This document shows, one piece after another, positions 11,971 through 22,546 of a stretch of DNA of 64,000 nucleotides; the first letter of the stretch is position 1; every line of letters starts with the position of its first letter. The position numbers and the translations under genes were made by a program. The stretch is from contig CM060986.1 in the NCBI GenBank assembly GCA_030765065.1, positions 137,113,142-137,177,141 of the forward strand, in the 5' to 3' direction. Under the pieces are notes generated by a model. The model made no database searches and was not told where the DNA came from. It saw nothing but the letters and a program-made list of their open reading frames with translations. This DNA is from Deroplatys truncata (Eukaryota; Arthropoda; Insecta; Mantodea; Mantidae).

Positions 11971-13119
11971 GGAGTTGTAAACAAAACCACATGACAGGAG
12001 AGCACCTCATTGGCTGGTGGGCAAACTACAACTTTTCTTGCTTAGCATGTCGTCTTTTCCTCTACATAATACAGTTCGGTTCAGATCATAATATTTTGTG
12101 GTTATTCTTGTGCAGAGAAATTTTAAAAACTCATTATTGTAACAGTTCAATTTATGAAATAAAATGTGTTTGTTCAGATTTGCTCATAAATAAATGAACC
12201 ATTATAGCAGAGGGTTTAAGAAGCTATGTGCAGGTGCTGCAGTTCATTTCCGGTTTCCAGATAAGCCACCAGTATACTTTTGCAACGTGTTGAGAAAATG
12301 AGTGTCATGGCTGAGAATCCTCTGCCACTATGGAAAATATAAATGCGGGAAATGGAAAGAAACAATTGCATTAAATGCTGTTAAAAAAGGTCTGTGAAAC
12401 GTACCCACCTTTAATTGACAATGAATATTGTAGGCATTATTCAGCAATAATTGACCTTCTTTGTTAGTGATGCAGAATTGTTGCCCGGATTGCTGGGGGC
12501 ATGTTTGTTTTCTCTGGTTTTCTAGCCTATAGTGCTAATCATTTTCTTAACTTGACTCATAAAAGGTTAAAGCAAAAGTGGTATACTGATATTAGTAATT
12601 GAATGAATGTTTCTAAAGCCTGAAGTGAAGAGCAGTTTAATCGAGTAGTTTTAATACAGATGCAGAACTGTTTAGGTACAACTTTTATTTGTCTACTTTT
12701 GGCATTATGTGTTAAAAGTTTGGGATGTAAGGCAAAATATAAGAATAAGACATACAATGTTTAAAAGCTAATGAACCCCAAGCTGCGCAATATACTGTAT
12801 TCGCATTCTGTCTGAAGCAGTTTCCTCTCGCGGATACTTAGTTCACATCACTCTTACATGGTGCTGTCATGTGCTCGGCAGAAGTTTTGTTTACTTCTCC
12901 TTTCAACTCATAGTGAAAAAGGTGTAGGCAGTGATAGTTTACATATAAACAGAAGGGAATCACACACCCTAAGTGGAGTAAAAAATGTAGTAGACATTGT
13001 TTTTAAGCAGAGGTAAACTGGTGACTCACAGAGATGGTTCTAAACTAGTATCACAGGTTAGTAGCCCTAAAGCCATAGCTAATACTCCTATAAAGAGAAA
13101 GCAATGTCTTCATCCTAAT

Positions 13120-13560
13120 TGACTAATGCACATTAATATACAGGGATAAAATAAAAAAATAGATGCTTTTACAATTTTCTTAGAGGAATTACACTCTGCT
13201 AATATACCAATCATCTGTTTAAATGAACACTGATTAAGCAATGAAATATCGCTGTTAAATAAAGTAAGGGATTATAGCACTGCAGATGTGTACTGTAGCG
13301 ACAGCGGTTTATGGGGTAGCTCCTGCATTCTTGTAAAACATACCTTTGCCACAGTTTAAACATTAAATAGAGAGATGACCTAAAGCTTTATAAGGATGAC
13401 CACATCTTCGAAATATCAGCAGTAGAAATAATGAACCTGACTATTGTTAGCTCTATATATCTAGTACCTTATAAGGATACACAAGTTCCTTTCTTGAACA
13501 AACTGGAAACATTGCTCAGAAAATCGTACAAAGAGAAAAATAAAAAAAAAAAAAAAAATC
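13120..13560 (+). pseudogene. LINE A endonuclease (APE-type) remnant
   Basis: Translation gives HINIQG, KIDAFTIFLEELHSANIP, IICLNEH, then SLLNKVRDYSTADVYCS and SSCILVKHTFATV, followed by VPYKDTQVPFLNKLETLL. This is the opening of an apurinic-like LINE endonuclease (N-I-Q-G, the catalytic E in LNEH, then the R-x-G-G-type segment). Internal stops are present. Confidence 0.65.
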
Positions 13561-14399
13561 ATTAAAGCAACTGACTGCAACATTGATATCTTAAGGTTAA
13601 CTTTCAGAGTATAATACTAACCCTATTGTAACCAATGGAATAGCTAATAAGTTTGTAGACATTGTTGAAAGCTATGGCTTTACCTTAAACTGCCAAGAAG
13701 CAACTAGAATAACTTATTACTTCTCTACCTGTATAGGTAACATCATTATAAACACACAATACAGCACTAAAAACTGCATTACAGTGGAAAATGGATTGTC
13801 AAATTATTAGGCATTGCTTACTTATCTTCCAGATGATAAAATTAATAAAAATTCTACAAAAAATTGGAAAACCACATGACTTTTTAACGAGGAAAGCATA
13901 GTAAGCTTTAAGAACACTTTAGCAGAAACAAATTGATCCTTTAATATTTACAACTTGGTAGATGAAAACTACAACACTTTTCTAAATCAGCTTTTAAATT
14001 GCTACATGTGTTTCCTTAAAATAAGGTACAATTATCAGCATAAAAAGTTTGTACTTAACTAGTGTACACAAAGCATAAAAATCTCTAGTAGATGCAATGA
14101 CAACTATGTACAATTTATAAAGTGACTAATCAATTCAAACAATAATTCAGAATGTATTGTAAAATCTATAAAAGGATAATTAAAACAGCAATAAAACTGG
14201 CATTTGATAAATACATAAATACAGCTAATAACAAAAACAAAGCGACCTGACTGATAATCAAAGGCGAGTTGGGAATTGACAATAAACCACCCTGTTAACC
14301 CTAAAGAAGGCTCCATGACACCTAAAAGATAGAGGCTTTAAATGATTACTTTACTAACATAACATATGAAGTCCGTAAGGCAGAACCAAGCCTAAATGA

Positions 14400-15200
14400 T
14401 GCAGTTGATAATGTTAACAAATGAGATTGTCACACTACACCCCAATGGCCTAAGGATGATTATTCCAACTCTGAAATCTAAAAATTCAAGTGGATGGGAT
14501 GAAGTAACTCTCAGACTGGTAAAGAAATTAAAAACATTATAAGTGAACCACTCTCTAAAATATTTAACCAATCTTTCCACATGAGCATTTTCCCAGAAAG
14601 AATTCAATTTGCAATTGTAAAACCAGTTCACAAAGGAGGTACCCAAGAATACAAAAATTATTATTCCATTTCCTTTCAGACAAGCTTCTCAATAATACTT
14701 GAAAAGCTAGTTTTTTCTCATTTATCTACATATCTTGAAAAAAATAATATATTAAATAATTGTCAGCATGGTTTCAGAAAAAATGCATCAACAAAAACTG
14801 CGTTAACTACTATAGTAAATGAAATAGCACAAAAATTAATGAAAAAAAAAGCAACAGCAGTGGTTATATGTGATATTTTAAAAGTTTTTCATTGTGTAAG
14901 TCATGAAATCCTTATTAAAAAATTACAATATTATAATATTCGAGCCGCCTCCCTTGACTGCCTATAATCATACCTCTCAAATCGGAAACAATGTGCAAGT
15001 ACTGAGACCAACTCAGGGACATTTCAATTAATGTGGAAAACAAATACAAATGGAGTCTCACAAGGATCAGTATTTGGCTCCCTGCTATATATTCTCTACA
15101 CTAATGATATGCTATATCATATTACTGGCATATCTATGCTGTATGTAGATGATACTTCAAAATACAAACTTCCAAAATCTTCAGACAGACATAAATGATA
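14400..15200 (+). pseudogene. LINE A reverse transcriptase remnant
   Basis: The longest open piece (14581-14967) reads from a FPERIQFAIVKPVHKGG start through the ISFQTSFSIILEKL region, the conserved QHGFRKNASTKTAL block and the CVSHEILIKKLQ block (domains 1-4). After a frame break come GVSQGSVFGSLLYILYTNDM and LYVDDT, the YxDD catalytic box with V in the second position. The motif set is that of the Jockey/CR1 side of non-LTR elements. Confidence 0.85.
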
Positions 15201-15679
15201 CCCTAAACAAGCTAGAAAGATGCTTTAACTGTAACGGAATGAACTTAACACAGTAAAGACAGGCATAATACACTTTAAAACCACACCAAACAATATTGTG
15301 CATCAGAACATACCCAAAGGAAACATAAACCAGGTTAGCAAAATACTGAGAGTACATGTAGATGAGCACTTGAAATGGAATATCCACATGGAGCACATAG
15401 GGAAATGACTACAATCAGCATGCTTTAATGTGCTAAGTATTTCACAAATAAAAAAAATCTGCAAACAAAAAGATCAGTTTATTATAATTACTTTTATTCA
15501 GTTTTAGCACATGCAGTAGTTCTGTGGGAGAAATGCACCTGGATGCAAAAAAATCCTCAGGCTCCAAAAGAGGATAATTCAAATTATAATGAAAGCTCAT
15601 TACCAGTAATCATGCAAACCATTGTTTAAAAAATTAAACATACTGACTTTATCTCTATGTACATTTTGGAACTAATTAC

Positions 15680-15718
15680 ACGCACGCATGCACACGCGCA
15701 CACACACACACACACACA
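15680..15718 (+). repeat. (CA)n microsatellite
   Basis: An alternating CA tract with a few CG interruptions inside LINE A. Confidence 0.9.
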
Positions 15719-15902
15719 AAAATTACACTCACTTTTCAGGTAAATGCTCCCCCAAAAGAAAAGCACCAGAAAGAAAAATAACATTGAATTTCCAATGTAC
15801 AGGCTAATGTACTAGAAAAACTACCTATTATATGGGTATAAAACTATACAAGAAGCTACTCCAATTAGTAAGACAAATTAAAGATCCAAATATCTTAAGC
15901 AA

Positions 15903-15903
15903 A

Positions 15904-15933
<30 letters not shown>
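15903..15933 (+). repeat. (AAAT)n microsatellite
   Basis: About seven AAAT units followed by an A-rich run, immediately left of the 513-bp inverted-repeat element. Confidence 0.9.
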
Positions 15934-15934
<1 letters not shown>

Positions 15935-15954
15935 AAAAAAAAAAGGCTATTGTA

Positions 15955-16467
15955 CTTTTAGGTGGTCTTCATTGAAAACGCTGAAAAAAGCTAGAAGGAA
16001 TGGAGTAAATTACCTTAAGAGTGAATTTATAAATAGATGTGATCTCATCAATGCCTGGTGCCCACCTGCCCACACCTTTTAGGTGTTTTACTTTTATAGG
16101 AAAATTGCGATATGAACACAACAAACATAGCCATCTTCCCGCTAATACACATACTGCCAATCTAAATAAGAAGTGAAATCTGCGAAATAAGCGATGTTGT
16201 TACTACTTCATTTTGTATTGACTTTTGGAAGGAATTTATGTCAACGTGAATCATTTGTGTTTTAGACGCGCAGATCCCTCGGCTACGCCCTGTCGGCGCT
16301 TCGAAGTTGCGGCCTTGGCTATGTCTTGAGACTGAGTATCTTACTGGCTTTGGTGGCATTAGTTATTCATGTGTTGCCAGCATTGCACTAGAGCTAGAGA
16401 ATGACAGAGTGACATCTGCAGGGCATATAAGACATCGCTTCCATCGCTGTTGAAGACCACCTAAAAG
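15955..16467. mobile_element. 513-bp MITE-like element with perfect 17-bp TIRs, inserted in LINE A
   Basis: The left end CTTTTAGGTGGTCTTCA (15955-15971) is the exact reverse complement of the right end TGAAGACCACCTAAAAG (16451-16467). LINE coding sequence stops just before it and resumes just after it (EYLEDDLSNAV near 16525). There is no transposase. It includes a GC-rich patch at 16262-16330 whose reverse complement recurs at 18448-18515. The target-site duplication could not be assigned. Confidence 0.75.
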
Positions 16468-17213
16468 CAACTTTCCCAAAAATAAAAACACTTACTTATA
16501 AATAAATGTCTTTATTCAGTGAAAGAATATTTGGAAGATGACTTAAGTAATGCAGTAAGAAAGTATGGACTAGTCATAATCAACACAATAAATGGCTTCT
16601 TCTACATGTTTTGTTTTACGGCATCATCGCTTTTCATTTTTGTGTTTTCGCACACAATACGCGCATCTTTATGTGCATTATACCCATGTTTATGCACATT
16701 TCACTTTTTATTTCCCCTTACAGAAAACCCACATTAGTTATTTTATGCATGTCTTCATTGCGTGTACATCCACTGGTTATCCAGGTACTTCTCTTGTTCA
16801 AAATACGCATTTCAAAATATCATGGACATTTCAACATAATGTGTGTATGTGCTTTCCACATTTGTTTAACGTCTAGCAATGTTAAATATTATGTTGGTAG
16901 CGGCTGGCATGCCACAAATATACAATTCTGATGTTCGCACTTCAATAAGATCTGCACGTGGTCGCCATAGCAAATAGAGTCATCGCACAGAATTACCGCT
17001 GAATCTGCATTAACATTAGAATAAGATAAATTAAAAACAATGTACTAAAATAATAAAACCTAAAAATGGCTACATGAATGTTATATTATGCGATTATTTT
17101 TATGTAAAACTCCTTGTAAAGTTTGTATAGAGTATTTAATCTTAAGATTTAGCCTTGATGAGTCGCCAGTTTGCGAGCTCAAGCTAATTTCTGTAGATGT
17201 TTTGTGACAATAA

Positions 17214-17216
17214 AGC

Positions 17217-17279
<63 letters not shown>
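17214..17279 (+). repeat. (ATT)n microsatellite at a LINE 3' end
   Basis: About 21 ATT units directly after GACAATAAAGCT. A trinucleotide tail after an AATAAA-like word is typical of CR1/Jockey-group LINE 3' ends and is taken as the end of LINE A. Confidence 0.9.
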
Positions 17280-17280
<1 letters not shown>

Positions 17281-17289
17281 ATGAAGGAG

Positions 17290-18350
17290 GATCATCAGTA
17301 CTCTCGAAATTGGCCTTCAGCACTCTTATTCTGCCTGTAAGAAACTTTCTGTGCACCACATTCTCTCTTTAGTTATTGCATCACTTATTTGGTCTTAAAA
17401 TTATAAATTGTTATAGGTGTGACATTTAGAAATCCAATAAATATTCCTGCTTTAAGTGGTACAACTGCAAAATGACTAAGCTACTATGAATGGTGCCAAC
17501 AATTTCTGGATGATTTGCTACTCAACACTGCAAAAACAATCGCCAACTGGTTATTAGTGACAAAGCCCTGGCAATGTATCTGCAGAGAATTCCATGATGG
17601 TAAATAATGTTACCTCAATATTTCCAATATTTCCATTTGCTCAGTTAAATAGTTATCTCAGGATAAAAATCTCTTACTTTAATTACTAATGAGTCGTCCT
17701 TAAGAAGACGTTTATCGTGGTATAGGAACAGATAAATTATACTTCTTGTTGGGACTGTGCCATGTTAGTAATCAAACCAGGAAATGCTCAAAATTCAGCT
17801 GGGTCGCCACTGCTTCTATCATAATGATGAAGGTATCCATGGAGTGAGAAATAGTTTTCGAGAGTTGCATTGGTATTAATGAAAATGTTTGTATTTTCAG
17901 TTCATGCACAACCATGCAATGACTATTCTCAGTAATCAACAGCTTTTCATGCATGCCAACAAGCCGTGAACTATAATGAAGCACACCCAATTGTGGTTTT
18001 GTAGAAAGACTCCTTGAAGTAAGCTTCACAGAAAAAGAACAAATAGATACATTTTTATACCCCATATGCCTATTAATGTCATTGGAGAAAACCTTAATAA
18101 AACTAAATGGAAAAAAAGGAGGGGGATACCATGACAAATCAATGTTCTATTCCAGTAATGCTTTGTTTAATCATGTGGACACCCAAACTTCTGTTGGCTG
18201 AGCCAGTGTATCTTACTTAATACAGCTAAAGACATATGAAAACGTTTGTATTTAAGCAATAACCAATCATGAAAGCCTAGCAATTTATTCTGTAGCTTCT
18301 GATGTTAGTTTTCTGAAAGTTTACTTTTCACTCCCCATTAATAACTATGG
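17290..18350. other. Stretch without recognisable gene
   Basis: No supported exon or element. A 121-codon minus-strand frame at 17772-18137 has no protein-like features and is treated as chance. Confidence 0.4.
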
Positions 18351-18357
18351 CGAATAA

Positions 18358-18840
18358 AGTTTGGGAAATTTTGCTTTAGTTGTGGCCCGTCGAAGTACTA
18401 GAGCAAAATGTCGGGATGTTTTTTAGAAGGAGAGGAGTGTATCAAGTTTAGGCCGCAACTGCGAAGCGACGACAGGGCGTAGCCGAGGGATCTGCGCGTC
18501 TAAAACTCGAATCATTCACGTTCGCGTTCTAAACTCACTCCTACGGTAATTTCTTCGCTTTCCTTTTGATTTTATAACCATTTTCTACGGGCACACTATA
18601 AGACAACATTAGCCCTACTTCTAAACTCACTAACAAGGTAAATTATTCGCTTTCCTTTGGCTAATTTAAGCTACTTCGACGGGCCACAACTAAAGCAAAA
18701 TTGCCAAACATCCCTCGGCTACGCTTTGAGGCTGAGGGCCCTCAATCTCTCGGCTACGCCTTGAGGCTGATACTTCGACGGGCCACAACTGGAGTAGATG
18801 TGCGGGCCACAACTAGAGCAAAATGTCGAAAGTTTGCAAA
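18358..18840. repeat. Cluster of GC-rich inverted and direct repeats beside the divergent promoter
   Basis: A word of about 30 bp, GCTTTAGTTGTGGCCCGTCG followed by AAGTA, at 18370-18394 recurs inverted at 18672-18701, bounding a 330-bp unit. Further partial copies (GGGCCACAACTAGAGCAAAA and relatives) lie at 18775-18830. A second motif, CTCGGCTACGCYTTGAGGCT, occurs at 18713 and 18752, and its relative at 18480 is inverted with respect to 16265. Within the unit, CTAAACTCACT plus TTCGCTTTCCTTT is duplicated at about 18530 and 18625. It may be a small transposon with internal repeats or a CpG-rich promoter-proximal repeat cluster. Confidence 0.65.
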
Positions 18841-18853
18841 TCTATATACTTAC

Positions 18854-19040
18854 CTCTCTTTCTGTTCCCTAATAATCGTCTCTGTGGTGTAGTTCTACCA
18901 AATCGTAGAAGACCTTTTCCCCTAGGACTAAGGGCTTCATCCAAAAGCTGTATGGATCTTTTAAGCTCGGATTCTGGTAAAATCTTATTGGTTGGGTTCC
19001 TTACAATCGAACTACTCTCCATATTGCTGCTGGAATTCAT
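18854..19040 (-). CDS. First coding exon of an unidentified leftward host gene
   Basis: The minus-strand ATG at 19040 opens 62 codons that end at a near-consensus donor, AGAG/GTAAGT (18853-18848), leaving one base (phase 1). The peptide begins MNSSSNMESSSIVRNPTNK, then has ELKRSIQLLDEALSPRGKG and a basic tail GRTTPQRRLLGNRKR. The Ser-rich start and the Arg/Lys-rich end suggest a nuclear protein with a disordered N terminus. The next exon with a matching phase is at 10812. The ATG lies about 0.7 kb from the start of the Fmr1-like transcript, so the two genes are divergent. I do not recognise the family. Confidence 0.6.
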
Positions 19041-19660
19041 TACAGACTTCTGTTTTTTTATGTGCCTTCAAACAAAAGATTATCTTTTAAATTACAAAAC
19101 ACAAGAATATGGAAATCTGTGTATTCATGATAAATAAAAAGTGTGAAGTACACATTAATTTACATAACAACCTGGCTTAAAACTCCTGGAAACAAACATG
19201 GTAAACACTTATTAGAATACCATGTAAGAAAAGAGCTGAAAGCTTACTTAACTGTAACAGACTTCAGCTGAGAACAATTATTACGTTTCTCAGAGGATAT
19301 GCCTGTTCATTCGCTGATTCTGCTGTAAAACTTATAGAAAATGATATTATAACTTGATAGATATAAATGGTCTACTGTACCTTCACTTGCATACTCTAAA
19401 TTCTTACTGAATTTTTCGCGCTATTTATTTTAACAACTTTTAATCCATGAACATATTCATGAACACGACTAGTAAGGTACCTAACCTTAAATCTTACCAA
19501 TTTCTATCATGCTAATTTTATTTTATCCGAATACAGTAATTACAATTACAGGTGATGTACTCAATATGTGCACAATAGTGCTTCCACCATTTTTAGTTGA
19601 ACTTCCAAGTATGTTTTAATCCATGCAGCTTTCCTACAAATATAAAACGAAGTTACCGGC
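19041..19660. promoter_or_regulatory. Probable bidirectional promoter region
   Basis: This interval lies between the leftward ATG (19040) and the presumed rightward first exon. It is AT-rich at 19040-19560 and less so near 19640-19740, with no coding potential. No clear TATA box or initiator could be chosen. The assignment is positional inference. Confidence 0.35.
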
Positions 19661-19742
19661 ACATCTACTATCGTTTCGGTTATTGCCAACATAAACGGGA
19701 GTTGTTCTTGTGGCATCTGCTAGCGTGTGTTTCGGCGTGATG
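19660..19742 (+). other. Probable non-coding first exon of the Fmr1-like gene
   Basis: The segment ends in TGATG/GTGAGTG, a strong donor at 19743. Its start is not defined by sequence. A 3' partner exists as TTCATTTCAG at 20919 or TTTCACAG at 21138, both just upstream of the coding ATG. Transcript reads across either junction would settle it. Confidence 0.4.
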
Positions 19743-21138
19743 GTGAGTGATTCTATTTTTTCACACTGCCGCTTCCTAAAGCAGAACTTATCTTAAATTT
19801 AATCCATTGCTTTCACAGCAGCATAAATACGTGCTATAAAACTCAACTTTTATTGTATATTTCATAAATTGTGTATATCTTTTGGTTCAAGCCTTCGCGA
19901 CATTGTCATCCCTCTTAGTTCGTGAGAACGTTTGTGCGTGCTTATATTTTAAGTTTTAGACTTTTTGACTGTGGCCTTTACAATTTGGCTTATCTATAGT
20001 TGTGGCTCTTCGGAATTGTTATAATCAGGTATGATAAGAAAGGTATAAGCATATTAACGTTGCGAATCGCGCACAGTTAAGACATGAATTGCTTGCTGTA
20101 GTAACGTGCTCGTGCTATTCGCTAGATCTCATGACTTGAAGTAAGTTAATATGTTATAAATACACAGAAACAAATTATTGCAAGCCTAAATCTTACATCA
20201 GAAGGCCCGTAAATGTCCAAATTAAGACTACAGGATGTGAGAAAGATGAAAGAAACAGGCCCTATAATGAATGGGTGGGGAAAGGTTTTCGACCGGTGAA
20301 GTTACCAAAGGAAAAACTCAATTTACGGCAGAATAGCTAACGAAGAAATCACGCGCTTGTATTGTTTCTAAAGGTCTCTAGTATTTTTTCAGGGTTACCA
20401 TCCTGTCCTGGGCGCGTACGAAAAGGAATACAGAGGTTAGTCCGGTAACGCGTAAGCTAATATAATCGCACTAAATCACCAAAGCTCCCAACCATGCTAT
20501 CCGAACCATGCATTTGGCTGCAGTTACATAAACTATAACCCTTGCCTGCCTCATAAAAAGTCATTCAAAGTACATACCTATATTTTCCGGATCCTGCAGA
20601 GCTGAAATAGTACTTTTGTTACATTATGCTTTAACTGGGCTGTTCAGGAGCTTATTAAGGTGGCGAATCAAATCACTGGAAGTTCCTTAATACCAAGAGC
20701 CTTGCCATTCATTATGCAAATAGTTTTTGTGCCTTCTACTGTTTACTTCAAACCTTACCTCACAATCTAGAATTTAAGTCTGGGAATAAAGTTTTCTGGG
20801 AAAAAATAAACACATGTACTAAAACCACAATATAAACTTGGGGTAATATCATGAATTAGCTGGGGAAGCCATAATGTCAATATATTAAATATGTTAACTA
20901 ATACTCTTATTCATTTCAGGTTTGTGTCCAACATTCAAGACATCCATAGAGTAAAAAATTCAGCTGACAGGCTACATAAGGAGCTGTTACCTATAGACTA
21001 CTACTTGCATTATCTTTGTTTTGAACAAACGACTAACAGAGACTATATTCTTGCTATGCTAAACAAATGAGCAGCAGTGTAATATTAAATGCTTCTGCAA
21101 GTGAAACGTGCTTGATCACCAAACTTTATCTTTCACAG
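19743..21138 (+). other. Probable 5'UTR intron of the Fmr1-like gene
   Basis: Bounded by GTGAGT on the left and by either of two acceptors (20919 or 21138) on the right. Contains no coding signal and no recognisable repeat apart from ordinary AT-rich sequence. If the first acceptor is used, about 230 bases of extra 5' leader with short upstream ORFs precede the ATG. Confidence 0.4.
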
Positions 21139-21151
21139 TAAACCTGCAAAA

Positions 21152-22546
21152 ATGGAAGAAATCGAAGTGGAAGTGTGTGGTAAAAATGGGGCGCTTTATA
21201 AGGGTTATGTTGTGGATGTGTTAGACGATGAAGTGTGTGTTACCTTTGAAGGGGATTGGATGCCAGAGACCAAGTTTCCATTCTCTCAGGTTTATCTTCC
21301 TCCTCAAACTCCTGCAACGAAACCAGAGTATACAGAAGGGCAGGAAGTGGAGGTGTACTCAAGGGCCAATGAGCAAGAGTCTTGTGGGTGGTGGAAGGCA
21401 ATTATAAAGATGATAAGAGGTGACTTTCATGTAGTTGAGTATTTGGGTTGGGAAAGTACATACACTGAAATTGTGCCTAGTGAAAGATTAAGGCCTAAAA
21501 GCCAAAATCCTCCCATAGATAAAAACACCTTTTACAAATTTGATATTAAAATTCCTGAAGAACTTCAGGAATATGCAAAAATGGATAACGTTCATAAGGA
21601 ATTTCAGAAAGCAATTGGTGCCGCATTTTGTCGCTATATTCCTGAAAAGGGTGTTCTAAATGTGGTTTCTAGAAGTGAGCATTCTAAGAAACGTGCATCA
21701 ATGTTGCAGGAAATGCATTTTAGAAATCTAAGTCAGAAAGTATTACTGTTAAAGCGCACTGAGCAAGCAGCAAGACAACTAGAATCCACAAAATTACATA
21801 ATGCTGGAGGTTATTCAGAAGAATTTAGTGTTCGGGAGGATCTGATGGGTTTGGCTATAGGTGCTCATGGGGCAAATATTCAGCAGGCTCGTAAGGTTGA
21901 GGGAATAACTAACATAGAACTTGAAGAAAATTCAAACATCTTTCGAATATATGGGGAAACTAAAGAGTCCGTGAAGAAAGCCCGCAGTTTGCTGGAGTAC
22001 AGTGAAGAATTAATTCAAGTTCCACGAATCTTGGTGGGAAAAGTGATTGGAAAAAATGGACGAATAATACAGGAAATAGTGGACAAAAGTGGAGTGGTGC
22101 GAGTAAAAATTGAGGGTGACAATGAACCGCAGCCTACAGTTCCTCATGAAGAAGGTAAAGTTCCTTTCATGTTTGTGGGCACAGTAGAGAGCATATCTAA
22201 TGCGAAAGTTCTTCTGGAATATCATTTGGCACATTTGAAAGAAGTGGAAGCATTAAGGCAGGAAAAGCTTGAAATCGACCAACAGCTCCGCAACTACCAT
22301 GGCTCGATGCAGAGTTTTCCAGTACAAAGGCGTAATGATCGAGGTTATAATTCTGATATGAATGGAGGGAATGTTCGAGGTCGGGGAAATCCAATGAGAG
22401 GCCGGGGAAGAGGAAGAGGTCGTGGTCGTGGCGGCTTAGGCAGACGTACTGACTCGAGACTGAACTCCAACTCATGCCCACCCTCAGATGCGCTGGAAGA
22501 TGATTCAGGAAACATGCAGCCAAGGCAGCAGCAGAAGTCACGCTAG
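21152..22546 (+). CDS. Fmr1: Intact intronless FMRP-family RNA-binding protein (Fmr1-like)
   Basis: The 464-residue product is a fragile-X family protein: an RNA-binding regulator of mRNA translation and transport, expected in cytoplasmic ribonucleoprotein. Two Tudor/Agenet domains span about 1-50 and 60-118 ([11 protein letters not shown]). A KH0-like region follows (about 125-200), then KH1 with GxxG as GAHG at 237-240 ([18 protein letters not shown]) and KH2 with GKNG at 300-303 ([20 protein letters not shown]). A nuclear-export-like leucine segment is at 362-379 ([15 protein letters not shown]) and an RG/RGG box at 409-432. The ATG has an A-rich context (CAAAAATGG) and is the only sensible start. 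The whole frame is one uninterrupted exon, whereas I recall animal Fmr1 genes as multi-exon. It reads VPRILVGK where the family is usually VPRNLVGK. The tail is shorter than vertebrate FMRP (about 630 residues), as in several insects. Most likely a functional retrogene; an Fmr1 that lost its introns is the alternative. Confidence 0.93.
   Translation: MEEIEVEVCGKNGALYKGYVVDVLDDEVCVTFEGDWMPETKFPFSQVYLPPQTPATKPEYTEGQEVEVYSRANEQESCGWWKAIIKMIRGDFHVVEYLGWESTYTEIVPSERLRPKSQNPPIDKNTFYKFDIKIPEELQEYAKMDNVHKEFQKAIGAAFCRYIPEKGVLNVVSRSEHSKKRASMLQEMHFRNLSQKVLLLKRTEQAARQLESTKLHNAGGYSEEFSVREDLMGLAIGAHGANIQQARKVEGITNIELEENSNIFRIYGETKESVKKARSLLEYSEELIQVPRILVGKVIGKNGRIIQEIVDKSGVVRVKIEGDNEPQPTVPHEEGKVPFMFVGTVESISNAKVLLEYHLAHLKEVEALRQEKLEIDQQLRNYHGSMQSFPVQRRNDRGYNSDMNGGNVRGRGNPMRGRGRGRGRGRGGLGRRTDSRLNSNSCPPSDALEDDSGNMQPRQQQKSR

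Larger units (their letters stand above)
10965..17280 (+). mobile_element. LINE A: long decayed CR1/Jockey-like non-LTR retrotransposon
   Basis: In one direction the element shows, in order, a PHD-type zinc finger (11030-11170), an SGNH-esterase-like end of ORF1 (11640-11970), an APE-type endonuclease (13120-13560), reverse transcriptase (14400-15200), a C-terminal domain (to about 16570 across an insert) and a 3' end at 17214 running into (ATT)n. Stops and frame changes are frequent in every domain, so it is inactive. A 513-bp inverted-repeat element is inserted at 15955-16467. The 12.0-13.0 kb interval between ORF1 and the endonuclease shows nothing recognisable and may hold another insertion. 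It lies in the first intron of the leftward host gene, antisense to it. Confidence 0.78.

Noticed and set aside
17772-18137. 121-codon minus-strand open frame near the leftward gene
   Set aside because: No splice signals in matching phase and composition not protein-like; not adopted as an exon.
18823-19137. 104-codon plus-strand frame
   Set aside because: It is the antisense of the minus-strand exon at 18854-19040, which has a near-consensus donor and better phase support.
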